IMG/VR virus record: IMGVR_UViG_3300003322_000433 | Span: 1-36,176 of that record | Strand: one strand, 5' to 3' | Origin: a virus | Length of the DNA: 36,176 bases | Shown here: one piece after another, positions 15,411 to 23,824 of the stretch | Numbering within the stretch: position 1 is the stretch's first letter | Layout: every line of letters starts with the position of its first letter | Notes under the pieces: model-generated | Seen by the model: the letters and a program-made list of their open reading frames with translations, nothing else | What the model was told of the DNA's origin: nothing | Database searches by the model: none | Translations under genes and position numbers: made by a program

Positions 15411-15908
15411 ATGTCAAACTATTACAGCTCCCTCTATCAGCAGGTCGGTGCATCGTCCTCGACGACCTATGAGCCGGTCGGCCCGGTGCCGAGCAAGTCT
15501 GGCCAGCTCTATGTGGCCCGCTTCACGGCGACCGTTCCGGTCGGCTTCACGGTCGCGGACAACTTGTACCTGGTCCCGCTGCGCGGCATCTACGTACCCA
15601 CCGCATCACCGCAGTTGGCCGGCGTCCGGTTCGCACGCGGCGTGATCACCGTCTCGGGTGACGCGGGCGGTTCTGTCACGGTGAATATCGGCGGCGGTGC
15701 CGGCACGGGTCAGCTGTCGGGCACCGCGTTCGGCTCGGCCAGCACGATCCTCCAGGCCGCGGCGACCACGGATATCGCGATTGCGACCGTCGTGGCGGCC
15801 GGTCCGGTGCTGGTGACGGACGACATCAAATTGACGGGCGTGGCGAACACCACGGTCACGGCCCGCACGGTCAGTGGTTTCTTCGAGTTCTTCAACGCCG
15901 CGCCGTAA
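15411..15908 (+). CDS. capsid-associated protein, probable decoration or cement protein (165 aa)
   Basis: The protein begins MSNYYSSLYQQVGASSS and is otherwise beta-rich, with Gly/Thr/Val runs (SVTVNIGGGAGTGQLSG). The ATG follows GGGAG. It sits directly after the major capsid gene and directly before a terminator, so it should be made at the capsid level. Small beta-rich proteins here are often head decoration proteins. No family assignment is made. Confidence 0.6.
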   Translation: MSNYYSSLYQQVGASSSTTYEPVGPVPSKSGQLYVARFTATVPVGFTVADNLYLVPLRGIYVPTASPQLAGVRFARGVITVSGDAGGSVTVNIGGGAGTGQLSGTAFGSASTILQAAATTDIAIATVVAAGPVLVTDDIKLTGVANTTVTARTVSGFFEFFNAAP

Positions 15909-15915
15909 CCTTTCC

Positions 15916-15938
15916 GGGGCCCTTCGGGGCCCCTTTCT
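15916..15938 (+). terminator. intrinsic terminator with TTCG loop
   Basis: GGGGCCC, TTCG, GGGCCCC: a perfect 7-bp stem with a very stable UUCG tetraloop, followed by TTTCT. It lies between the capsid-associated gene and the rest of the virion operon. The short T-run may give only partial termination, lowering expression of downstream genes. Confidence 0.75.
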
Positions 15939-15950
15939 GTGGAGATTGAA

Positions 15951-16796
15951 ATGGCAAAGCCTTCAGGGCGCCGTCCGTTGGATATGGAAGCGCTCCGACA
16001 ATCCAACTATGCGAGCGCGTCGCGCGATGAAATGGAACGCGCGTACAAGCTGATCTGCGGGCAGGAGGTTGAGGAAGACGTGCCCGATGAGCGGCTGCGC
16101 TCCGAACTCCAGGCGCTGGATGGCGTGGAGAAGCTGAAGCATGACGCGGCACCGGTTCTGCCGGTGGTGGCTGCGGTACCGGAAGGAACTATCAATCCGG
16201 CCCGCATCCCGAATCTGTCCCCCACGGGAAAATGGGGCGGCCGCATGCGCCGCGTGACGATCCATCAGAATACAGACAAGGATGCGCCGGAGAATCTGGC
16301 CGTTTCGCTGGGCTGGGAGGGCAATATCTGGACGGTGCAGTACGATGTGCCGCTGGATATGCCGTGGCCGTGGTGGGAGGCGCTGAAAAACGCCGTCCAC
16401 AAGGATGAGCACAGCACCAAGGTGCGCCGCTGGGTGCCGGGCCGTACGGATGAGGAAATGGGCCGCATGGAACTGGACCCGGCCAAAAAGCACCTTGTCA
16501 ACCGCAAAAACTACCGCTACACGGATCACGGCGATGTGCCGGGCACGGAACACCTGCCGATTTCGTATTTTGACTTTTTCCAGGGTGAGGCCCGGCGCAC
16601 TGGTGTCTTCAGCAAGGCTCAGCCTGCGGTTCTGCTGCGCATCTACTCCATCCTGCACGATGGCCCACCCGTTGACCGCCGCGACGGCTACAAGCCCGTA
16701 CGGCTCGATCCCACGCAGCTTCGTTTCGCCATTGCCGAGCGCTTGGGGACGGAGTTCGTGGACATGCTAAACAACGAAGTGTTCGCGGTCGCGTGA
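15951..16796 (+). CDS. virion-module protein of unknown function (281 aa)
   Basis: I start at ATG 15951, with GGAG at 15941-15944; an ATG four codons earlier lies on the ribosome site. The N-terminus is helical and charged. The second half has MRRVTIHQNTDKDAPENLAV, VPLDMPWPWWEALKNAVHK and LPISYFDFFQGEA. No catalytic motif is seen and no family is recognised. It is coupled to the neck gene by GTGA. Confidence 0.65.
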   Translation: MAKPSGRRPLDMEALRQSNYASASRDEMERAYKLICGQEVEEDVPDERLRSELQALDGVEKLKHDAAPVLPVVAAVPEGTINPARIPNLSPTGKWGGRMRRVTIHQNTDKDAPENLAVSLGWEGNIWTVQYDVPLDMPWPWWEALKNAVHKDEHSTKVRRWVPGRTDEEMGRMELDPAKKHLVNRKNYRYTDHGDVPGTEHLPISYFDFFQGEARRTGVFSKAQPAVLLRIYSILHDGPPVDRRDGYKPVRLDPTQLRFAIAERLGTEFVDMLNNEVFAVA

Positions 16797-17536
16797 ACTA
16801 CGTCCAGCTCGCCCAAGGCGTGCATCGGTGGGTCCGGTCGGGTAATACCGCGCCGGGCTCATCGCCTTCGGGGCCGACGGATACGGCTAATCCCGATGTG
16901 AACGATATCGTTTACTTCGTGAATGAGGCCTATCAGCAAATCCAAATGTATCACGATGAGTGGCTCTGGATGCGCGCGCAGGGGACGTTCAACCTCGTCA
17001 CCGGAACGCGCACGTACAGCGTCGCCACGCTCCAGGGCGCTATCTCACGTTTCGAGCAGTACCGGTTCTTTGGTGCCGGCGCCACAGGACAGCAGCGGTA
17101 CCTGTACGTGAAGGACGCTGCGGCCACGACGCCATCGCAGATGCCATGTTGGTACCTGCCTTATGAGGAGTGGCGCGGCTATTTCGACCGCCTTCCGCGC
17201 CCGTCCAATTCGATGCCCGTTCGGTGCACGGTGCAGCCGGATGGAACGCTGGAGTTTGACCCGACGCCTGCGGCCGCGCCCTCTGGCGGCGTCTATTCCA
17301 TCCAGTTCGACTACCGCAAAACCCCGCAGACGCTGGTGTTCAGCACCAACGACACGCCGGAGATGCCGGCTAAGTTCCATGACCTCATTCTCTGGTGGGC
17401 GGTGCGCTTGTTCTGCGCGTCTCGATCGAATTCCGATGCGCTGGAGCAAACAGCGATCAATCGCGTGAACTACTGGCTCGACAAGATCGCGGCCGAACAA
17501 CTCCCCGAAATGGTGTTCCCCGATAGGTACTCGTAA
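16793..17536 (+). CDS. head-tail adaptor (neck) protein
   Basis: The GTG start overlaps the upstream stop. The 247-residue product has VNEAYQQIQMYHDEWLWM near the N-terminus, a central TFNLVTGTRTYSVA strand, DGTLEFDPTPA, and a final helix pair (FHDLILWWAVRLFC, RVNYWLDKIAAEQLP). This combination resembles adaptor/connector proteins that bind under the portal ring in podoviruses. It overlaps the tail-hub gene by one base. Confidence 0.6.
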   Translation: MNYVQLAQGVHRWVRSGNTAPGSSPSGPTDTANPDVNDIVYFVNEAYQQIQMYHDEWLWMRAQGTFNLVTGTRTYSVATLQGAISRFEQYRFFGAGATGQQRYLYVKDAAATTPSQMPCWYLPYEEWRGYFDRLPRPSNSMPVRCTVQPDGTLEFDPTPAAAPSGGVYSIQFDYRKTPQTLVFSTNDTPEMPAKFHDLILWWAVRLFCASRSNSDALEQTAINRVNYWLDKIAAEQLPEMVFPDRYS

Positions 17537-20500
17537 TGTCCGATAAGCAAACCCTGGTGCAGTTCGCGGGCGGCCTCGATCTTCAAAGCGACCCGCTGAC
17601 GGCGCCCGCGGGGACGCTAAAGCATTGCGTGAACTTCGAGGTCACGACCGAGGCGGGCTACACCAAAAGCGGCGGGTGGCTGCCTGCTGACGGCTCTTTG
17701 ATCGGTCCGGAAATACCTGACTTCCTGTTCTTCACCTACAAGGCGTCGGAGCTTACTGGCGCTTTTGTCCCCAACGAACTGGTCACGCTGAACCTGGACG
17801 CAGAGGACGGACCCAGGACCACGACGGCCACGTTTATCGGCATCGGGAGCCCTACGGCCTTCCTATTTGCTTACAACTCCACCGAGTTCGCCGACGCGAT
17901 GGACGCTGCAAACTCGGGCAATGTGATTGACGTCACGGGAACATTGAGCGGCGCTACCATCGTCATTGCCACGTCGCCGGGTAAGGTCTATCAGGCCGGC
18001 GCATCACTATGGGACACCGATGACGAAACGGGGATTGGGTTTCCGACCACAGCGGATTACAAGGCTTATGCGCAAGCCATCGTTGATCAGTACCTAAGCT
18101 TTGTGCAGCCAGTTCCAGGTAATCCACTCTCCCCGGTTGACGCAGTGTGCTACTACAAAGACGCCTACTACGCTTGGCGTGATATGCATGCGCTGTACTT
18201 CAACACGGGCACCTATACAGGGTCGATTTTGGAGGGCATGCAGCTCTCCAAAAATGGCACGATTGCCTTCGGCACGATCCTGAAGTTTGTCGTGACCTCC
18301 GGCAGTTTCGCGACCGGCGATGCGGCGGGCTATGTGGTCTTCTACGATGCGAGCGATTCGATCATTGCGACCTTGGCGGCCGGTGATCAAATCAAGATCA
18401 TGGACGCTTTGGGCGTAAACATCGGCAACGTCTGGAAGCACGACGCGACCGATCCGCGCCCGTTGCTGGCATTCACGCGTGCCGCCATGTACTCGGCGGA
18501 CGAAGAAACCCCGCAGGCCACCGCCCCCACGTCTGATAGCTGGGTGCGCAGACGTCTTTCTCGCGAGATTGGCTACAAGCAGGCTGCCGGATCGGTGGGG
18601 ACAGGGTTTGGCCCCGTGGGCGATGCAGACTACTCGATCTACGAGTACAGCCGGCTCGGCACCACGAATGCCCTTGCGCAGCTTTCCCCGGTCACGACAG
18701 CATACAAATTCCCAACCACGGTCACGCAGCAGTACACCGTTTGGGCGAACCCGAACAACATTAAAGCGCAGGACGGTGCCGTGGCATCGGTGGCCTATCC
18801 GCTCATCCTGACCCCGGCTGTATCGACCTGGATTCAGGGCGTCGGATTCGACTTCTCCGACATTCCTGCCGGGTCTTCGATCACTGGCATCGAGGTTGTA
18901 GTGCGCCGCCGCAATTCGACGGCCGGCGACAAATTCACCGACAAGACCGTTCAACTTGTACTGCCTGACGGAACGTTCAGCGCCAACAAGGCGGACGTGG
19001 CGACGGTATACCCCAATGCGCTCACGGATGCGACCTACGGCGGCGCGGCGGACACTTGGGCGATTGGCCCGACGCCGGACATGCTGAACGATGCGGACTT
19101 CGGCGTACGGTTTGAGGCGGTCGAAACGGTGAGTGCCGGCGCTACGTCGCTGGAAGTGGACGATATCAAGATGCGGGTGACGTACATCCCCGCTACGCGA
19201 TTGGTCTACATCCGCAACGCCGCCGCCGCGGTGCCGACGGACATTCCTGCGGGGGTCATCCACTACACCGTGGAGGGAGGAAACTCTGTCACGCAGGACA
19301 CGACGGGAACGCTGACCATCCAGATCGGCGATGATGAGTACAAGGGGACGGATGGAGGTAAGCTCCTCACCTACGGCCGCACGATTGGCGCCGGGGAGCA
19401 GATCAGAACCGCGACGGGTGGCGGTGGGAACCTCTTGGGGTACACCACGGGCGCGGACGTGCCCACCACGTTCCCGCCTTCCTCCGTTCAGGACGCCAAT
19501 GACCGAGCCCGCTACGAATTCAAGCTCGCCAACTTCTATGCCGACCCTGCGGCCCAAATGCTGTGGGGCGCAAACGGTTCTGAGTTCGGGTTCATGTGGG
19601 ACAACCAGTATTCGGTGCGCATCCGCACCGGTCGCCGCGCCGACCTCGACACACCGAGGCACCTGGCCGAACACCTCGGGTTTATGCATTGGGGGTTCAA
19701 TTCGGGCGACATCATCACGTCCGCCCCGTTCAGGCCGCTCACCTGCGATCCAGAACTTGGGTCCGCGCTGCGCAACGTGGGCGAGCCCGTCATGGGTATG
19801 GCGACGTTCAACGGCCAAACGTTGGGTGTGTTGACGAACAAGACGATTCGCGGATTCCAGGGCTCAAACCCGCTGAACTATTCCCCTATCATCATCACGC
19901 CCGAAGTGAACTGCCTAGAGTACACCCTAACCAACTTGGCAGGAACGCCAATGTGGGCCAGCTGCCGCGGCGTGGAATCAGTGTCAAGCGTCCAAGCCTA
20001 CGGCGATTTTGCGACCAAGCCCATCAGCGACGCGGCGACACCATGGCTACAACCTCGACTCCAGGCCAGTACGCGGTTCGGCGTGGTGGATCGCCGGCCG
20101 GCCTATGCGTATGCAGTGCGCAACAAGCGGCAGTATCGCCTTGCGTTCCGGGATGGCTACCAGTACACGCAAACGCTGTTCGGGCGAGAGAATCACCCGA
20201 TGGGTACCACGCAGATCATCGGACGTTCCCATGGCCCAGCGCTGGATCAGGACGTGTTGAAGTTCAGCAACCGCGCGCCTATCCGCCAAGCCTTTGCCGG
20301 GCTGCGTTCGGACGGGTCCGAGGTCATCATTGCATGCTTCGAAAACCAGCACGACCGCCCGGACTTGGTGCAGACGCCGAACGGAGTGTGCCCCTATCTG
20401 ATCAAATTGGACAGCTCCAACACCTACGGTGGCGAGCCGTTCAAAGGATCGTTTGAACTGAATCCGATCTACACCGGCTTCCCGACTCAGCCAGGAAAGC

Positions 20501-20814
20501 AGCAGCAGGCAGTGGTGTACACCGCGGCACAGGCCGGCGAAGTGTTTGAAATGTCCGTGGTGTCGGGGGAGAATCACTACGACACTTCGACGTTCGTGCA
20601 AGGCGTCACGCAATCGGTGACAATCGCTCCAGATTTGACGGCTACCTACATCCCGCAAGTTCAGTATGCCACCAAGGTGAGCATCGGCAATGCGGGCGAG
20701 TGCTTCAAGGCAACGTTCACCCAGGACGATCCGGCGCAGGACAGCAATTCGATGCCCATGCGGTTTACCCAAATGGTCATTACCACTTCACCGCAGGGCA
20801 TTCCGAGGACATGA
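17536..20814 (+). CDS. large tail hub/virion protein (1092 aa)
   Basis: The longest gene in the window starts with TAATG coupling. The N-terminus (VQFAGGLDLQSDPLTAPAGT, KHCVNFEVT, then a GYTKSGGW phrase) is the signature of large podoviral tail-hub proteins, which open with 'GGLD/N...PAGxLxxxxNFE'. The body is beta-rich. It includes a carbohydrate-binding-like stretch at about residues 395-560 ending in DDIKMRVTYIP. Position after the neck gene supports a tail-hub or nozzle role. Confidence 0.65.
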   Translation: MSDKQTLVQFAGGLDLQSDPLTAPAGTLKHCVNFEVTTEAGYTKSGGWLPADGSLIGPEIPDFLFFTYKASELTGAFVPNELVTLNLDAEDGPRTTTATFIGIGSPTAFLFAYNSTEFADAMDAANSGNVIDVTGTLSGATIVIATSPGKVYQAGASLWDTDDETGIGFPTTADYKAYAQAIVDQYLSFVQPVPGNPLSPVDAVCYYKDAYYAWRDMHALYFNTGTYTGSILEGMQLSKNGTIAFGTILKFVVTSGSFATGDAAGYVVFYDASDSIIATLAAGDQIKIMDALGVNIGNVWKHDATDPRPLLAFTRAAMYSADEETPQATAPTSDSWVRRRLSREIGYKQAAGSVGTGFGPVGDADYSIYEYSRLGTTNALAQLSPVTTAYKFPTTVTQQYTVWANPNNIKAQDGAVASVAYPLILTPAVSTWIQGVGFDFSDIPAGSSITGIEVVVRRRNSTAGDKFTDKTVQLVLPDGTFSANKADVATVYPNALTDATYGGAADTWAIGPTPDMLNDADFGVRFEAVETVSAGATSLEVDDIKMRVTYIPATRLVYIRNAAAAVPTDIPAGVIHYTVEGGNSVTQDTTGTLTIQIGDDEYKGTDGGKLLTYGRTIGAGEQIRTATGGGGNLLGYTTGADVPTTFPPSSVQDANDRARYEFKLANFYADPAAQMLWGANGSEFGFMWDNQYSVRIRTGRRADLDTPRHLAEHLGFMHWGFNSGDIITSAPFRPLTCDPELGSALRNVGEPVMGMATFNGQTLGVLTNKTIRGFQGSNPLNYSPIIITPEVNCLEYTLTNLAGTPMWASCRGVESVSSVQAYGDFATKPISDAATPWLQPRLQASTRFGVVDRRPAYAYAVRNKRQYRLAFRDGYQYTQTLFGRENHPMGTTQIIGRSHGPALDQDVLKFSNRAPIRQAFAGLRSDGSEVIIACFENQHDRPDLVQTPNGVCPYLIKLDSSNTYGGEPFKGSFELNPIYTGFPTQPGKQQQAVVYTAAQAGEVFEMSVVSGENHYDTSTFVQGVTQSVTIAPDLTATYIPQVQYATKVSIGNAGECFKATFTQDDPAQDSNSMPMRFTQMVITTSPQGIPRT

Positions 20815-20817
20815 GAC

Positions 20818-21522
20818 ATGGCAACAATGGACCGAATGGCCCCAAACAATGCCTATCTGTCCAATGCGACGGGGCAGATCGCGCGCCAGAATGGCTCCGG
20901 CGTCTACACGCGCACGGTGGACCCCAACGAAACGGTAGCGGGACAATACACCAACCTGCTGAAGGGGCCGCTGGCTGAGCGCGCGGCCCGTAAGGGCGCG
21001 ACGATGGCGCAAATGCGCGGCAGTTCTGGCAACGACACGATCTTTGCCAGAGCGTCGCAGGACGCCTTGGCCGAAAACCTACTGCCTGTCGCCAATGCCG
21101 ACGCCGCGACCTTCGGGCGCGTCGGATCAGAAAATGCGGAGGCCCTGAATCAGCAGAACGTGGCTGAGCAGGGCAACAAGTCGAACCAGATCGTTGCAAA
21201 CATCGGCGCCAGCGCGTCGAAGGAAGGCGCACGGCTCAACTTCCTATCCAACCAGAACCGGATGGAGGAAGACCGCCGGCAATTCGACATGAACTTCAAG
21301 CAGAATCAGGCGAACCGGGAGCAGGACCGGAACTGGCAGCTTGCCGACGCGGAAACAGCGCGCAAGGCCAATGGTCGCGCGGCGATCATGAATCAGGCGC
21401 TAGGGACAATCTTCTCCGATCCGTCGTACTGGCGCGATCCCGAGGGCGCCTCCGGCATGGTGAATTTCTTCTCCACGCAGTTCTCCAACATTTGGGACTC
21501 GCTGTTCCAAGACAGGCCTTGA
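20818..21522 (+). CDS. putative internal virion (ejection) protein (234 aa)
   Basis: The 234-residue protein has a polar N-terminus, a long Asn/Gln/Ala-rich helical middle (NQQNVAEQGNKSNQIVANIG; RMEEDRRQFDMNFKQNQANR) and an amphipathic C-terminus (VNFFSTQFSNIWDSLF). Such composition is typical of ejection proteins that leave the capsid with the DNA. It lies after the tail hub in a series of similar proteins. The exact role is inferred. Confidence 0.55.
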   Translation: MATMDRMAPNNAYLSNATGQIARQNGSGVYTRTVDPNETVAGQYTNLLKGPLAERAARKGATMAQMRGSSGNDTIFARASQDALAENLLPVANADAATFGRVGSENAEALNQQNVAEQGNKSNQIVANIGASASKEGARLNFLSNQNRMEEDRRQFDMNFKQNQANREQDRNWQLADAETARKANGRAAIMNQALGTIFSDPSYWRDPEGASGMVNFFSTQFSNIWDSLFQDRP

Positions 21523-21530
21523 GGTGACGT

Positions 21531-21977
21531 ATGGGATTCATCGCAGCCGCTGGTGTGCTCGTATCCGCTTACGGCGCCAAGAAACAGGGCGACGCGGCGA
21601 GTGCTGCCAACAAGACGCAGAAAAAGCTCACGCGTGAGCAGATGCAGCAGGAGAAAGAGGAAAGCGAGCGCAAGTTCTATCGTGACCTCTACTTGCAAGA
21701 ACAGCAGCGCAAGTTCCAGCAGCAGGACAAGCGGTATCGCGAGGATGCCATCGGCGGATTCCGAGGATTGGCGCCGGCCAGCGTGCAGAAAATGGGCCTG
21801 ACTCCACCCACGCCGACCAGCACGGAAGGGCTTGCCGACTTCGATCCTAACCAGCTCGGATTGGCCCAGAAAGACAAGCTGCGATTCGGTGGAACAGGCG
21901 TCACCGAGCCACCCAAAACGATGACGGGTATGGCCCCGTTCCGCGGCGGCAACGCCGATGGCTACATGGACCGCTGA
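21531..21977 (+). CDS. putative internal virion protein (148 aa)
   Basis: A GAGGTGA ribosome site precedes the ATG. The protein opens with a hydrophobic segment (MGFIAAAGVLVSAYG) and then has a charged coiled coil (KKLTREQMQQEKEESERKFY to QQEQQ-type residues near 70), ending in a Pro/Gly-rich tail. This hydrophobic start plus coiled coil resembles small ejection proteins such as T7 gp14, though I see no direct similarity. Confidence 0.5.
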   Translation: MGFIAAAGVLVSAYGAKKQGDAASAANKTQKKLTREQMQQEKEESERKFYRDLYLQEQQRKFQQQDKRYREDAIGGFRGLAPASVQKMGLTPPTPTSTEGLADFDPNQLGLAQKDKLRFGGTGVTEPPKTMTGMAPFRGGNADGYMDR

Positions 21978-21978
21978 C

Positions 21979-22512
21979 ATGGCCGACGAATATCAAAACC
22001 AAGAGGAAATCGAGCCGACGCAAGAGGCCCCGACCGAGGAGGCGGCCGAGCCTGTCGATCCGACCTCCATGATGGCCGGGGCCGACTTCGTGCCGCCCGA
22101 TATTTCCGACGATGCGCGCGAGTTCGTGACGCGCTGTCGCGAGATGATCTACTCAGAAAAGTTCCTCCCCGTGGTGCAGCAGGCCCTTACTGGGGCGAAT
22201 GACTTGGCAAGTGGCGTCGCCCCGGTCATTTTGCAGCTGATCACCGCGGCCGAGGACAAGATGGGGCCGCTGTCGGATGAAGATTTCCAGAAGGTAGCGC
22301 AATCCTTGGCCGGTACGCTGGTCGGGCTTGCCAAGATGATGGGCGACCCGGACGCGGAAGACATTCCGAGCGCCGTGCAGGAAGTGATGGCACAGGTTTC
22401 GGACATGACGTCTGAAGAAAACGCAACGGCGCAGGCTCCCGATGGAGGCATGCCCCCGGCTCCTGCGGAGCCTGCGCCACCTCAGACCATGGCCGGGATG
22501 ATGCCGCAGTGA
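21979..22512 (+). CDS. acidic virion-module protein (177 aa)
   Basis: The first 40 residues are strongly acidic (QNQEEIEPTQEAPTEEAAEP). A helical domain follows (DDAREFVTRCREMIYSEKF; LASGVAPVILQLITAAEDKM), then a Met/Pro/Ala-rich tail. It starts two bases after the previous stop. It could be a scaffold-like or chaperone-like partner of the ejection proteins. Function unknown. Confidence 0.55.
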   Translation: MADEYQNQEEIEPTQEAPTEEAAEPVDPTSMMAGADFVPPDISDDAREFVTRCREMIYSEKFLPVVQQALTGANDLASGVAPVILQLITAAEDKMGPLSDEDFQKVAQSLAGTLVGLAKMMGDPDAEDIPSAVQEVMAQVSDMTSEENATAQAPDGGMPPAPAEPAPPQTMAGMMPQ

Positions 22513-22685
22513 ACGAATTGCGTGCCATTGTCTGGTCGCAGTTCGTGTCTGCCATGCTGGGGTTTTCCCATCATCCAGGCACCACGCGCGACGCCGCGCA
22601 TCCGCGCGGTAAGGACGATATTTGCGCGGAAGCCGATCAGTATCTAGCCGAGTTCGACAAGCGTTTTGGAGGCGATCATGTCTAG
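22509..22685 (+). CDS. small protein between virion genes (58 aa)
   Basis: The GTG overlaps the preceding TGA (GTGA) and the stop overlaps the next gene by eight bases. The 58-residue product has a hydrophobic N-terminal stretch (AIVWSQFVSAMLGF) and then a polar His/Asp-rich part (HHPGTTRDAAHPRGKDD). No family is recognised. The coupling at both ends and the open frame support translation. Confidence 0.5.
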   Translation: MNELRAIVWSQFVSAMLGFSHHPGTTRDAAHPRGKDDICAEADQYLAEFDKRFGGDHV

Positions 22686-23823
22686 CGCAGGATGGGGTGC
22701 CGCCTTACAGGACATTGGCAATTCGCTGATGAACTACGGCATGAATCAAATGGCGATCAAGCAGAAGCGCGCCGATCAGGCTGCGGCGGATGATCGCGAA
22801 CAACGACTGATGGTCAAGCGCTTGCAGCTGGAGGCGGCTCTCGGCATCCCGCAGGAGCGCAGTAAGCAGGTACGGGACGAACAGACGCAAAAGGCGATGA
22901 TCGTTCACCAGCAATGGCAGCCGCCAGAGCTGGACGATACCGGCAACGTCACCAAGCCTGGCTCATGGATCGATACCAGCCGCGAGGAAGTGGTGCCGAA
23001 AAGCACCTTCGAGCCCACCTTGGGCGGTGTCTACACCGAAGGCCAAGGATTCAAGGCTGACCCGGAGGCGCAGAAGGCGATTATTGCTCAAAGGCTCGCT
23101 AGCCGCACTCCGGCGGCGGCTGGCCCTGCGCCTGATAAGGCAGCCAATTGGCGCATTGAGGACACCGACCAAGGAAAAATGCGCGTCAATATCCTGACGG
23201 GCGAGGTAGAACCGCTGGCCGCTGGCGGAAAGCCGCTCATGCAGGCCGGGAAGGGAACGTCCGGCCTGTCTCCGCAGGACAAAAAGCAGGTGTTCGCCGC
23301 GAACCAAAAGCTGGCATCGATCGATGCACTTGAGGAGCAACTCAACAACGTTGAGGGGCACTTCGAGAAATTGAAAGGCACGTGGAGCGCCGGCCCTGGT
23401 GGTGGACTTATTCCGGGCGCGGCGAATGCTGACGCGGAACAGTTCGACAAATCCGTAGCGTTGTTGTCGCCGCTTATGCGCCAGCTCACCCGCGTTCCGG
23501 GAGAGGGTGCGCAATCGGATTACGAAGCCAAGCTGATGGAAATGGCTAACCTGAAGCGCGGCAGCCGCGAGGCCACGACGGAAGGCCAGATCAAGGAAAT
23601 GCGCCAGCTCCTGAACAACATGCGTGCCGGGCACCAGATGACGCTTGAATCCTACGGCATGGAGTACAAGAAGCCCGGCGCGAAAGAGGCGCCAAAAGTG
23701 GACAAGAGCGGCGGAGCCGGATCATCGGCGCAGAACCCCGTGGATATCACCAGCGAGGCGGAGGCCGACAGCCTGCCTCCTGGCACGTTCGTGCGCCTCA
23801 ATGGCCGAGTAGGGAAAACCTGA
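22678..23823 (+). CDS. putative internal virion (ejection) protein (381 aa)
   Basis: I chose ATG 22678 over an upstream in-frame ATG because GGAGG at 22668-22672 is well placed. The protein begins GWGAALQDIGNSLMNYGMNQ, an amphipathic helix common in ejection proteins. A Lys/Gln-rich coiled coil follows, and later two helices (QKLASIDALEEQLNNVEGHF; EMRQLLNNMRAGHQMTLESY). The last 30 residues are polar. It lies between other ejection-type genes. Confidence 0.6.
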   Translation: MSSAGWGAALQDIGNSLMNYGMNQMAIKQKRADQAAADDREQRLMVKRLQLEAALGIPQERSKQVRDEQTQKAMIVHQQWQPPELDDTGNVTKPGSWIDTSREEVVPKSTFEPTLGGVYTEGQGFKADPEAQKAIIAQRLASRTPAAAGPAPDKAANWRIEDTDQGKMRVNILTGEVEPLAAGGKPLMQAGKGTSGLSPQDKKQVFAANQKLASIDALEEQLNNVEGHFEKLKGTWSAGPGGGLIPGAANADAEQFDKSVALLSPLMRQLTRVPGEGAQSDYEAKLMEMANLKRGSREATTEGQIKEMRQLLNNMRAGHQMTLESYGMEYKKPGAKEAPKVDKSGGAGSSAQNPVDITSEAEADSLPPGTFVRLNGRVGKT

Positions 23824-23824
23824 C

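Noticed and set aside
18094-19818. 574-codon open frame on the minus strand
   Set aside because: It lies wholly antisense to the tail-hub gene, is Arg/Gly-rich without domains, and is the usual by-product of GC-rich codon use.
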